From contig NZ_CP036170.1 in the NCBI RefSeq assembly GCF_004295125.1, positions 685,501 through 749,500 of the forward strand: a stretch of 64,000 nucleotides of DNA, written 5' to 3'. Position numbers and translations under genes: made by a program. Below the pieces are notes generated by a model, which made no database searches, was not told the origin of the DNA, and worked only from the letters and a program-made list of their open reading frames with translations. The stretch is from [Clostridium] scindens ATCC 35704 (GTDB taxonomy: Bacteria; Bacillota; Clostridia; Lachnospirales; Lachnospiraceae). Every line of letters begins with the position of its first letter. The first letter of the stretch is position 1. Positions 44,531 to 52,730 of this stretch are shown piece by piece.

Positions 44531-45466
44531 CTACTCTTCCAAGCCAGCAGCCTGTTTTTGAGCGGCGCGCTGCCTCTTAACAATTTGTTTGGCCACAATA
44601 TTAATAAATACCCACAGTACCAGAATATATGGAAGTGCATATCCGAATTTCTGGAACTGGAATCCGGTCTGATAAGCCGTCAGCGACAAGTTCATAAGCG
44701 TATCGCCAGGTCCGCCCTTAGTAAGCGCAAAGATAATTGCATACTCCTGAAGAGCCGCCATAAGACGGAATAAAAGTGCTATGTACAAACTCGGCTTTAA
44801 CATCGGCAGAGTCAGGTTGCGGAAATTAAACATTATGCTTCCTCCGTCAATCTTCGCTGATTCAAACGGAGATTTCGGAAGTGACTGCAGGCCTGCCAGC
44901 ACAAGCAGCATACAAAAAGAAGTATTTACCCACACATCAATCATAACTGCTGTCAGCATCGCAGTAGACGGGCTGGCTGCCCACGGGAAGTTATAAACTC
45001 CAAAAATATTCAGGAACTTCTCCAAAATACCAACTGAGTTGTTCAGCATCAGCTGCCATACGATTGTCGCCGTAACCGGTGCGACCATCAATGGGAAAAT
45101 CAATGCCACTCTCATAATCTTAGAGAATTTGTTATTCAGATTATTTAATAAGATCGCAATTCCCATTCCAAGTCCCATCTCAATTACGGTACTGAAAAAT
45201 GCATATCTCAAAGTTACCCATACTGCTTTCCAGAATTGGCTGGACTGCAGAATATCAATCCAGTTTCTTAATCCCACGAAACTATATGTAGGCATTCTGA
45301 AAGAATAGTTGGTCAAAGAATAATATATTGCCATTACGAACGGAACCATAATCCCAATCGTAATGATAAGCGCAGGCGCTACAATCAAATACGGAAGTAC
45401 CCGTGTCTTAAACGGCAGCACGTTCAGCTCGTTCACGGCAGCACCGGCTTTTTTCTGTTCTTTCAT
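44531..45466 (-). CDS. Carbohydrate ABC transporter permease (MalF/UgpA type)
   Basis: Permease of 311 residues with six predicted helices. MVPFVMAIYYSLTNYSFRMP is near the N-terminus, and the EAA loop reads FESAKIDGGSIMFNFRNLTL then PMLKPSLYIALL. The start MKEQKKAGAAV has GGAGGAA upstream. It pairs with the MalG-type permease. Confidence 0.93.
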   Translation of the reverse strand: MKEQKKAGAAVNELNVLPFKTRVLPYLIVAPALIITIGIMVPFVMAIYYSLTNYSFRMPTYSFVGLRNWIDILQSSQFWKAVWVTLRYAFFSTVIEMGLGMGIAILLNNLNNKFSKIMRVALIFPLMVAPVTATIVWQLMLNNSVGILEKFLNIFGVYNFPWAASPSTAMLTAVMIDVWVNTSFCMLLVLAGLQSLPKSPFESAKIDGGSIMFNFRNLTLPMLKPSLYIALLFRLMAALQEYAIIFALTKGGPGDTLMNLSLTAYQTGFQFQKFGYALPYILVLWVFINIVAKQIVKRQRAAQKQAAGLEE

Positions 45467-45626
45467 CCCGATTCCTCCAATCATATTTTTTACCTAAATC
45501 CTTCAATCTTCAAGGAATTTTTCCCCTGTCATGATAAAGAGCCAAGGAGGGTCAGGTAACCCCTCCTCGACTCTAACCCTTTCAGAAAGAATAAATCCAT
45601 ATAGGTTGATATACTCTTTCTAATTA

Positions 45627-47057
45627 TTATTCCTCTATTTCCAGATCGGCTACAATCTTATCCAGTTCTCCCTTAAGTGTCTTCATCGCTTCCTCTGTGG
45701 ATGAATACTTGTCACTTGTTACAAGGTCCTGAAGTGTTTCAGCCCATTTTGTCGTACACTCGAAGAAGTACGGCTGAGGTGTAAACTGAATAGATGCATT
45801 CTCTGTAAGTTCTGCGATAGATTCAAGATAATTATCTGCGGAACCAACGATTGCCCTGTATTCATCGCTCTCCATTACAGAAGTGCGCGGAGTATCTGGG
45901 CTTGCTCCCTCTGTTCCTGAATACAGCATATATTCTGGGCTTGTGAAGTACTGAATGAAATACCATGCAGCATCTTTATTCTTAGAGTCAGCATTCATTG
46001 CCAATGACCAGATCCAGATATTTGCTTTCATATCATCTGCTGTCTTTCCTTCCGGAAGCGGAATTGTAGACCATGCAATATTGCCGGATTCCTGAGAAGC
46101 GCCTTCAAAGTTCTGGAAGTATCCTGCGCTTGTAGCGTCAAACAGCATTGCTGCCTTTCCTGCTCCAAGGTCTGCACTTGCCTCATACCATGTGTAATTT
46201 GTCCATTGCGGAGCGCCTGCTTCTTTAATCATGTTTACCCAGTAATCTGTCATAGCAATTGCCTCTTCGGAATCAAGCTTACATACGAGCTTGCCATCTT
46301 CGATAGCGAAGTCCTGCCCGCCCCATGTTGAGAACAGTGACATATATCCCGGATGAATTGTTGCCCACTCACGTGTACCGCGCACTGCAATGCCATAAGA
46401 ACCTGAGCCATTAAACTCTTTCAATGCTTTTGCAGTCTCCAGCAGTTCATCTGTAGTTGTAGGAACTGTCATTCCTTTTTCCTCAAATACTGCTTTGTTG
46501 TAAGCAAGGTTGTTTAATTCCCAGCCCATAGGAAGCGCCCACTGTGATCCTTCTCCTACTTTATGTCCCGGAACAAGATCCCATTTCAGTCCGTCTACAA
46601 CGGCCGGGATAAAATCGTCAAAATTGTAATCCGGCGCAGTCTTAGCCGGGTCATTGATGTAGTTCTCCAACGGCTCCATATATCCAGCCGGAGCATACTC
46701 CCATACCTGGTAAGCACCTGTCATGTAAACATCCGGCGTACCAGAACGGCTGCTTAAGGAAGTATTAAGTTTATCAAAATAGTTAGATTCCGGTGTGGAA
46801 GAGTACTTAACTTTAATTCCCGTAAGTTCTTCAAACTCTGGAATTTTCTCAATTACTGCCTTTGAATAGTTATGCTCATTAAACATAACATTCAATGTTG
46901 TGCCTTCATAATTCTTCCAGTCAAAATCCTCGGCATTCCCTGCCTCGTAGTCTTCTGATTCACCAGCGTTGTTGCTAACAGTCTTGCCGCCGCAGCCAAC
47001 AAGCATTGATGCAACCATCGCCGTGCACAGAAGAACACTTACAATTCGTTTTTTCAT
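45627..47057 (-). CDS. Extracellular carbohydrate-binding lipoprotein of the ABC importer
   Basis: Binding protein of 476 residues. The signal MKKRIVSVLLCTAMVASMLV ends in a lipobox LVGC, so the mature protein is lipid-anchored at the cell surface. LTGIKVKYSSTPESNYFDKL and FIQYFTSPEYMLY are typical of family 1 sugar-binding proteins. It starts behind GGGAGG and heads the eight-gene operon down to dhaL. The ligand is probably the tetritol or sugar alcohol used by the dehydrogenase (inference). Confidence 0.93.
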   Translation of the reverse strand: MKKRIVSVLLCTAMVASMLVGCGGKTVSNNAGESEDYEAGNAEDFDWKNYEGTTLNVMFNEHNYSKAVIEKIPEFEELTGIKVKYSSTPESNYFDKLNTSLSSRSGTPDVYMTGAYQVWEYAPAGYMEPLENYINDPAKTAPDYNFDDFIPAVVDGLKWDLVPGHKVGEGSQWALPMGWELNNLAYNKAVFEEKGMTVPTTTDELLETAKALKEFNGSGSYGIAVRGTREWATIHPGYMSLFSTWGGQDFAIEDGKLVCKLDSEEAIAMTDYWVNMIKEAGAPQWTNYTWYEASADLGAGKAAMLFDATSAGYFQNFEGASQESGNIAWSTIPLPEGKTADDMKANIWIWSLAMNADSKNKDAAWYFIQYFTSPEYMLYSGTEGASPDTPRTSVMESDEYRAIVGSADNYLESIAELTENASIQFTPQPYFFECTTKWAETLQDLVTSDKYSSTEEAMKTLKGELDKIVADLEIEE

Positions 47058-47153
47058 ACCTTTCTTTCCTCCCTTATTGTGAAGTTTGTTTTGCATAAAA
47101 TGTATCACTTCAGTTTACCTGCCTGAATTATTTTATGCATTTTGCCTAAAATC

Positions 47154-47182
47154 ATGGTATCATTTTGCGCGACTTCTGTCAA
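47154..47182 (-). promoter_or_regulatory. Promoter of the ABC-EltD-DhaKL operon
   Basis: -35 TTGACA (47177-47182), 17-bp spacer, -10 TACCAT (47154-47159), about 100 bp upstream of the binding-protein start. The long AT-rich leader leaves room for regulator sites, but I could not assign one. Confidence 0.72.
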
Positions 47183-47293
47183 GTATCTTTACACTTGTCA
47201 CATTTCACAAAATTTCATCTACTTTTTGCACTATTTTTTTCTTTGTTTTGGTTAATTTTTTGTTTGTTTTTTATTTAACAATTCTTTTTGGCC

Positions 47294-47322
47294 TTGCAGT
47301 TCAGGGGTTTTTAGTGTATGAT
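47294..47322 (+). promoter_or_regulatory. Promoter of the yesL-like gene
   Basis: -35 TTGCAG (47294-47299), 17-bp spacer, -10 TATGAT (47317-47322) on the plus strand, divergent from the ABC operon promoter about 110 bp away. Confidence 0.72.
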
Positions 47323-47366
47323 TACTTTTAGTTGATTAATAAGAACAGAATCCGGGAGGACAGAAG

Positions 47367-47981
47367 ATGAAAGTTTTTGAATATGACCATGGATTTATGA
47401 GATACGCAACTCTTTTAAGCCGCCTCACACTTCTAAACCTACTCTGGCTTGCGCTGTGCATTCCGCTTGTTACAGCCGGCGCCGCCACTGCGGCCCTTTA
47501 TCATTCTGCCTTCTGCCTCATGAACGGAGATGTTCATATTGCACGTAATTTTAAAGACGGGCTGAAACTTTACTGGAAGAAGGGTACAATTGTATGGATT
47601 TTCATGGCGATACTGACATCTGCCTTTGTTCTTGCATATTATCTTCTCAACACCGCTAAAATCCCCAATAATCTGGCACTAACTGTCGTTGCCGGAATTG
47701 CTTTTCTTACACTATTGTTAGTTATGCTTTGGATCTTTCCTGTAATGGTTAATTTTTCCGGGAAGTTATCTGAACTTGTATTTAATGCTTTTGTCTTCGC
47801 ATTCATGTACGCTCCCGTCACATTGATTGCAGCAGCATTTTATGGAATCGGAGGGTTCTTATTTATCCGCTTCCTCTCCACGCGTCTTCTCGTAATCCTG
47901 TTTGGCCCGGCATTAATTGTGTATTGCACGCTTGTACTGTTTGAAAAAGTATTTCAGAAATACAAAGCAAAAAAAGAATAA
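47367..47981 (+). CDS. YesL-family (DUF624) membrane protein
   Basis: Protein of 204 residues with about five hydrophobic segments. MRYATLLSRLTLLNLLWLAL then PLVTAGAATAALYH is the family N-terminus, and ARNFKDGLKLYWKKGTIVWI follows. YesL proteins are regularly found next to family 1 carbohydrate ABC importers; their molecular role is not established. It is transcribed divergently from the importer operon, one of only two intact plus-strand genes in the window. Confidence 0.87.
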   Translation: MKVFEYDHGFMRYATLLSRLTLLNLLWLALCIPLVTAGAATAALYHSAFCLMNGDVHIARNFKDGLKLYWKKGTIVWIFMAILTSAFVLAYYLLNTAKIPNNLALTVVAGIAFLTLLLVMLWIFPVMVNFSGKLSELVFNAFVFAFMYAPVTLIAAAFYGIGGFLFIRFLSTRLLVILFGPALIVYCTLVLFEKVFQKYKAKKE

Positions 47982-48032
47982 GGCAGAGTGTGCTTGGCAC
48001 ACCCTGCCCTGTTCTTTTTATAAGTTTATCTG

Positions 48033-48880
48033 CTAGTCGAATTTAAATGCAACTTTAAAATCTCCGTGATTTCCAGTCGCGTAATCGAATGCTTTCTCCC
48101 ACTCTTCAATCTTGAACATGCTGGATGCTACCCCATCTGTCTTCAGGTTCCCTTTCATCATGTTCTCAATTACAAATGGATATGCATACGGGCTTAAATG
48201 CGCGCCCAGAATACCCAGTTCTTTACGGTCTCCGATAATAGACCAGTCAACAGATGTCTCTGACCCGAATACGCTGAATTCTACGAACCTCCCCAGTTTA
48301 CGCGTAACTGCCAGTCCCTGGATAACACTGGATGGATGTCCTGTAACCTCGATGTATACATCACACCCATAATCATTTGTCAACGCCTTAATTTCTTTAT
48401 CTATATCGCATTTTCCAGGGTTAAACACAAGATCTGCCCCGAATTCTTTCGTCTTCTCCAGACGTCCATCCTGCATATCAAGTACAATAAGAAGTTTCGG
48501 GTTCTTCATTCTTGCATATGTAATCATTCCAAGTCCAAGAGTCCCCGCGCCAGAAATAACAACCACATCTTCATTGGTGATGCTCCCTCTGTCTACCGCA
48601 TGTTTGGAACAGCCATACGGCTCTATGAGAAGCGCCTGTTCTCATGGCCCGGAATAAATGGGGGTTTTACCCACGACGGCTGTACATCGTCTCCCCAGAA
48701 CATTGCCGCGCCATGGCTGCACTTAAGATCGCCGGCACAGACTCCACATGCCTCTGTTTTGATAATAATGTCATCTGGCCCGCATGTCGGCGCCGGATAC
48801 TCCGCCTCAAAGCGATAATCGTCCTTAGCATAAGCCACTAGTGCCTTCATTGTTTTCGGAGTACTTCCCTTGTTCGCCAT
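48033..48880 (-). pseudogene. Erythritol/threitol dehydrogenase-like gene with internal deletion
   Basis: The N-terminal piece MKALVAYAKDDYRFEAEYPA to CGVCAGDLKC and PPFIPGHE runs into a stop after a foreign tail NRRFS. The next frame resumes EQALLIEPYGCSKHAVDRGS and ends normally (AFKFD). Compared with the intact paralogue at 40231-41322, about 81 residues holding the structural zinc cysteines are missing and the frame is shifted. It is the last gene of the UlaE-LyxK-like operon. Confidence 0.92.
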
Positions 48881-48907
48881 AATTCATTCCACTTTCTTTC
48901 ATTAAAT

Positions 48908-50416
48908 TTATACCTCAAACTGTCCCCAGACAGTATCAAGGGCCTTGCTTACCGCACGGTATTTTTTATATTTTTTATCATAAATATCCTGCATATCCGG
49001 GTTAGGCTCTACCCTCCCTGATACATGTACCATACACTTTGCCGCCTCTTTATAATCCTTGTACACACCTGCCGCTATCGTAGCCGCCATGCCACAGCCT
49101 AATGCCCCCAGTTCCTTAGCATCTACCGTCTCAATCGGAAGCCCCAGGACATCCGCGAACATCTGAACCCATACTTTTGAGTTGGCCGCGCCGCCTGCCA
49201 TTCGTATTGCTTCCGGCTTCTCTCTGGAAGAAAGAAGTTTCTCAATATGCGTTTTGTGAGAATATACTACTCCTTCATAAATGGCGCGCAACATATGCGC
49301 CTTATTATGATAGGTTGTAAGCCCGATAAACGCCCCCTTCCCTAGAGGATGAGTATTGGATCCATAGAGAAATGGAAGGAAATACACATCGCACTCCTCT
49401 GCTTTTACAGACGCAACTTTATCATTTACAATACTGTAAATACTCTGTCCTTCTGGAATCAGTTCATTTTCCATGCAATTTTCCAGATACCACTCCAGAT
49501 TTCCTGAAGATGTAGCGCTGCACTCTTCTACAAGGTAATATCCCGGCATCGCAAACAATGAGTTCATAGCAATGCTGCCATCCATAACCGGCTTCTCGGA
49601 TATATACTCATTAATGCTCCACGTTCCTGCTATTGTGCACATCTTATCTGGCGAAGTCACATCTACCGCTACCGCACAGGCATCAATGTCAAACATTCCT
49701 CCCGCCACTGCCGTCCCTTCGGGAAGCCCGGTCAGTACAGATGCCTCCTCAGATATCGTACCGCACAGGTCATAAGAGTAACGGATTGGCGGAAGCATGT
49801 CATACGCTTCCCCGATTCCTAATTTTTCAAGAATATCCCTGTCAAATCTTGCATTTTTCACGTCCATAAGACCAGACCCAGAAATATCCGTAGCCTCACT
49901 ATAAGCTTCACCGGTTAATCTGAAGCGCACATAATCTTTAACCGAGAACGCATATTGAATATTGTCATACACTTCTCTGTAATGATCCTTAAACCATGCA
50001 AGCAGGGACACTTGCTGACAGGCCATAAATTCCTGGCACAGTTGGCCGTGCACCTCATCGTACACACCTGTCTCATACCATTTCTCCGGGTACTTCCATG
50101 CCCGGCTGTCTGTAGAAATAATCCCGTTATACGCAGGTTTTCCATCTTTGCCCCACGGATAGAGGCCTTTACCGTGTCCGCACACTGCAATTCCCAGAAC
50201 ATCTTTCCCATCAATGCCTGCTTTCTTAATTGCCCCCTTAATGCAGTCACAGTTAGCAAGCCACAGTTCTTCCATATCTCGTTCTGTATAGCCTGACTTC
50301 GGAGTTATGACCTTTGTCTGCTTCCCCAAAGTCGCAATTTCCTTTCCCTGAAGGTCAAAAATCGCCGCTTTCGTTGATGTCCCCCCGTTATCAAGCCCGA
50401 TTACATACTGTCCCAT
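48908..50416 (-). CDS. FGGY kinase, L-xylulose kinase (LyxK)-like
   Basis: Kinase of 502 residues resembling E. coli LyxK from memory. VIGLDNGGTSTKAAIFD is the N-terminus, CGHGKGLYPWGKDGKP near 88 the substrate loop, GGMFDIDACAVAVD near 240 the catalytic region, SATSSGNLEWYLENC near 302, FLPFLYGSNTHPLGKGAFIG near 350 and AGGAANSKVWVQMFADVLG near 408. With the UlaE-like epimerase upstream it could take L-xylulose (or a similar ketose) into the pentose phosphate pathway. Ribosome site AAGGAGGG. Confidence 0.87.
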   Translation of the reverse strand: MGQYVIGLDNGGTSTKAAIFDLQGKEIATLGKQTKVITPKSGYTERDMEELWLANCDCIKGAIKKAGIDGKDVLGIAVCGHGKGLYPWGKDGKPAYNGIISTDSRAWKYPEKWYETGVYDEVHGQLCQEFMACQQVSLLAWFKDHYREVYDNIQYAFSVKDYVRFRLTGEAYSEATDISGSGLMDVKNARFDRDILEKLGIGEAYDMLPPIRYSYDLCGTISEEASVLTGLPEGTAVAGGMFDIDACAVAVDVTSPDKMCTIAGTWSINEYISEKPVMDGSIAMNSLFAMPGYYLVEECSATSSGNLEWYLENCMENELIPEGQSIYSIVNDKVASVKAEECDVYFLPFLYGSNTHPLGKGAFIGLTTYHNKAHMLRAIYEGVVYSHKTHIEKLLSSREKPEAIRMAGGAANSKVWVQMFADVLGLPIETVDAKELGALGCGMAATIAAGVYKDYKEAAKCMVHVSGRVEPNPDMQDIYDKKYKKYRAVSKALDTVWGQFEV

Positions 50417-50448
50417 ATTTCAAAGATTCCCTCCTTATCTACAGTCTT

Positions 50449-51294
50449 TTACAGCAAGGCTTCTGCCATTTTAAATTGCTCATCCAGAAATCTGCGGTTA
50501 TACGCCACAATCTCTTTCCAGTTTTCTTCGCCGCAATACCAGAACTCTGCCACATATCTTCTTACTCCCTGACGATACAGCTGGGCAATCGCCGGAGGAA
50601 AATCCACCTGCCCGGTCCCATAAGGTATCTCCCTAAACTTTCCGGGCGCTGTCTCTTTCAAGTGCGCCGCCGCAATGTACCCTTTTCCTGTTTTTATATC
50701 TCCTACAACATCCTTCGTTGCATTAGATATATTGCCTACGTCCGGGTATACCTGAAGATATGGCGAATCCACTCTTTTCACGCTGTACATCGCCTTTTCT
50801 ATCGTATTCATAAAATCATTTTCCATCGTCTCCATAGCAAGCGTCACGCCGTGGGATGCCGCAAACATCGTCCCTTCTTCCAGGTTCCGGTAAAACCTCT
50901 CTTTTGTAGTCTCATCGCTTGTCTCTTCATAATAGCAGTCATATCCCTGTGTCTGGATAATGCGGATTCCCATCTTCTTAGCAAACAAAACCCCTTTCTG
51001 AAGAAGTTCCTTCGCCTCATTCTCCCATTTCTTACTGCCAAGCGGATACTTTCTCTGCGCGCTGAAGCAAATTGTCTCTATTGGCACTCCGGTCTCCACC
51101 TGTATCTGCCTCAACTCTGAAATCTGCTCGTTGCTCCAGTCCAGCCGGGACATTCTCTCGGCAGTCTCATCTACGCTCATTTCCACGTAGTCGAACCCTG
51201 CTTCCTTCGCAGCCAGAAGCCGCTCCTTCCAATTAAGTTCCGGCGGAAGCGCCTTTTCATATATTCCAAGCCGATAATCGCATTCTGCCTTCAT
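50449..51294 (-). CDS. L-ribulose/L-xylulose 5-phosphate 3-epimerase (UlaE/SgbU-like)
   Basis: TIM-barrel epimerase of 281 residues. YRLGIYEKALPPELNW and AKEAGFDYVEMSVDET open the protein. Metal ligands lie in LAMETMENDF near 157, VYPDVGNIS near 186, AAAHLKETAPGKF near 210, and VAEFWYCGEENW near 250. Length and motifs match UlaE. It converts L-xylulose 5-phosphate to L-ribulose 5-phosphate, which AraD at 55799-56497 could then use. First gene of its operon, with an AAAGGAGGAG site. Confidence 0.92.
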   Translation of the reverse strand: MKAECDYRLGIYEKALPPELNWKERLLAAKEAGFDYVEMSVDETAERMSRLDWSNEQISELRQIQVETGVPIETICFSAQRKYPLGSKKWENEAKELLQKGVLFAKKMGIRIIQTQGYDCYYEETSDETTKERFYRNLEEGTMFAASHGVTLAMETMENDFMNTIEKAMYSVKRVDSPYLQVYPDVGNISNATKDVVGDIKTGKGYIAAAHLKETAPGKFREIPYGTGQVDFPPAIAQLYRQGVRRYVAEFWYCGEENWKEIVAYNRRFLDEQFKMAEALL

Positions 51295-51335
51295 TTTCTC
51301 CTCCTTTCAATTTATAAGTCATCATCTTGAATGTA

Positions 51336-51364
51336 ATTATATAATTTTTGTCAGCCAAAGGCAA
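51336..51364 (-). promoter_or_regulatory. Promoter of the UlaE-LyxK-like operon
   Basis: -35 TTGCCT (51359-51364), 17-bp spacer, perfect -10 TATAAT (51336-51341), 42 bp before the epimerase start. Confidence 0.78.
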
Positions 51365-51478
51365 TGACATTTTTCCCTTTTTCAGACTTTTGTATTTAGT
51401 ATTTTTAGCGGAGCAAAACGTTTTTCACAGAACATTTTTCCAATAAATGAAAGAACAAAGTTTCCTGCCATAGAATAA

Positions 51479-51612
51479 AGAATGTGCCTCGGCACATTCT
51501 CGCGCCGAGCGCGGTCGCTTACGACAAACTTCACCTTCGCGCGAGTGCGCTTCCTCGCGGAGCGTTTTTATATAATAGGAAATGAAGTTTCCTAATTATA
51601 TAAAAAAAACGC
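51479..51612. repeat. Hairpin-rich intergenic element
   Basis: Three parts: a 10-bp hairpin AGAATGTGCC / GGCACATTCT (51479-51500); a GC-rich core with GCGCG-type words (51501-51563); and a long AT-rich hairpin (about 51562-51582 with 51588-51612) around a 5-nt loop. No reading frame crosses it. The composition differs sharply from both flanks, so it may be a dispersed repeat unit. Confidence 0.6.
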
Positions 51613-51633
51613 CTCCGGCATGAACCGGAAGCG
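51601..51633 (-). terminator. Terminator of the 58-residue ORF
   Basis: 9-bp stem with one G-U pair (51610-51618 with 51625-51633), 6-nt loop, then eight T residues on the minus strand (51602-51609). It lies 27 bp after the small ORF stop. Confidence 0.9.
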
Positions 51634-51660
51634 CTTTCCCTCTTATTTCCTGTTATTTGA

Positions 51661-51837
51661 TTATCCTACAGCAAGCGCTTTCTTGTAGTGTACATTCTCG
51701 CTGTCTTTGGCTGCCTCCATATCGGATACGTCCATTCCTGATGTAAGTGCCTCTGCAATATTGTATAAATCTCTCAAAAGTGTAACACATCCTGCCATTA
51801 TAATAATCATTGACGCAACTGTTGCTAAAATCGTCAT
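51661..51837 (-). CDS. Small single-helix membrane protein, 58 residues, unknown function
   Basis: Starts MTILATVASMIIIMAGCVTL with AGGAGG 7 bp upstream and ends YKKALAVG. Residues 2-21 form one hydrophobic helix; the rest is an acidic then basic soluble tail (LTSGMDVSDMEAAKDSENVH). It has its own promoter (51888-51916) and terminator (51601-51633), so it is a self-contained transcription unit between two sugar operons. I do not recognise the family. Possible roles are a regulatory membrane peptide or a toxin-like protein; neither is supported beyond size and hydrophobicity. Confidence 0.72.
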   Translation of the reverse strand: MTILATVASMIIIMAGCVTLLRDLYNIAEALTSGMDVSDMEAAKDSENVHYKKALAVG

Positions 51838-51887
51838 TGTAATAACCTCCTCATGGATTGTTAAATTTATATCTTGCTTCTGGAGGT

Positions 51888-51916
51888 ATCATACCATTTA
51901 GGAATATTTGTGTAAA
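51888..51916 (-). promoter_or_regulatory. Promoter of the 58-residue ORF
   Basis: -35 TTTACA (51911-51916), 17-bp spacer, -10 TATGAT (51888-51893), 50 bp before the ATG. The remaining stretch up to 52062 is AT-rich and shows nothing else. Confidence 0.78.
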
Positions 51917-52062
51917 TACTCAAAATTACCAATCTTTGCCACCGTTCAGAATGTTTTATTGTTACTTTTTTGTCAGTCTTGCTTCCGTATCGTTTTTTTC
52001 ACAAAATGACTTTTCTATAAGCAGTTTTTCCGTCAAAACGCATAATCTTATTTCTTCTGCTC

Positions 52063-52722
52063 TTATTTTTTGTTTGCCGGATGTTTTCCAGGCAGTCCGA
52101 ACTGTCTTCTAATCTCATAGAGGCGCTCTACCTGCTCATCTGAAAATTCTTTCGCTCCTCCGAGCATTCTTGCCTGATACAATAACCGTGCATAAAATTC
52201 CACCGACTCCATCTTATGATAAGCATCAAGAAGCGTCCCTGCATAAGAAAGCGCCCCATGGTTAGCCAGAAGAACGGAATCATAATCCTGCAGATACGGG
52301 GAAATTGCATCCGGTATCTCCATTGTGCTTGGGGTTCCATACGGTGTCAGCGGAACCTCTCCCAACGAAATTACAGCTTCTGGCATAATCTTAGCCGTCA
52401 GCCCCATACCCGCGATTGCAAAACTTGTGGCATACATAGGGTGTGCATGTACGACTGCATTTACGTCCGGCCTTTCTTGAAACACGCGGATATGCATCTT
52501 AATCTCAGAAGATGGGCGAAAGCCCTCATTAGCCTCCAGCACTTCCCCTTTCGCATTCACTTTACAGATATATTCCGGCGTCATAAATCCTTTGCTGACA
52601 CCATTTGGCGTACAGAGAAACTCATCGTCATTTATTTTTACAGAAAAGTTCCCATCATTGGCCGCAACCATGCCTCTGTCATAAACACGCCTCTTTTTGT
52701 AAATCTTACCTTTCATATACAA
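52063..52722 (-). CDS. Class II aldolase (FucA/RhaD-like), possibly 5' shortened
   Basis: Protein of 219 residues. RVYDRGMVAANDGNFSVKIN is the phosphate-binding start, the metal pair is in AVVHAHPMYATSF near 92, and LLANHGALSYAGTLLDAYHK near 152 supplies the third His. Relatives usually have a further 10 or so residues forming a first helix before VYDRGM. Here these are replaced by MYMKGKIYKKR without a clear ribosome site, 8 bp after the rhamnulokinase stop. It may cleave rhamnulose or fuculose 1-phosphate made by that kinase. Confidence 0.83.
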   Translation of the reverse strand: MYMKGKIYKKRRVYDRGMVAANDGNFSVKINDDEFLCTPNGVSKGFMTPEYICKVNAKGEVLEANEGFRPSSEIKMHIRVFQERPDVNAVVHAHPMYATSFAIAGMGLTAKIMPEAVISLGEVPLTPYGTPSTMEIPDAISPYLQDYDSVLLANHGALSYAGTLLDAYHKMESVEFYARLLYQARMLGGAKEFSDEQVERLYEIRRQFGLPGKHPANKK

Positions 52723-52730
52723 TAAACCGC

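Noticed and set aside
50314-51120. 268-codon open frame on the plus strand
   Set aside because: Antisense to the UlaE-like and kinase genes, rich in Cys and His without pattern; shadow frame.
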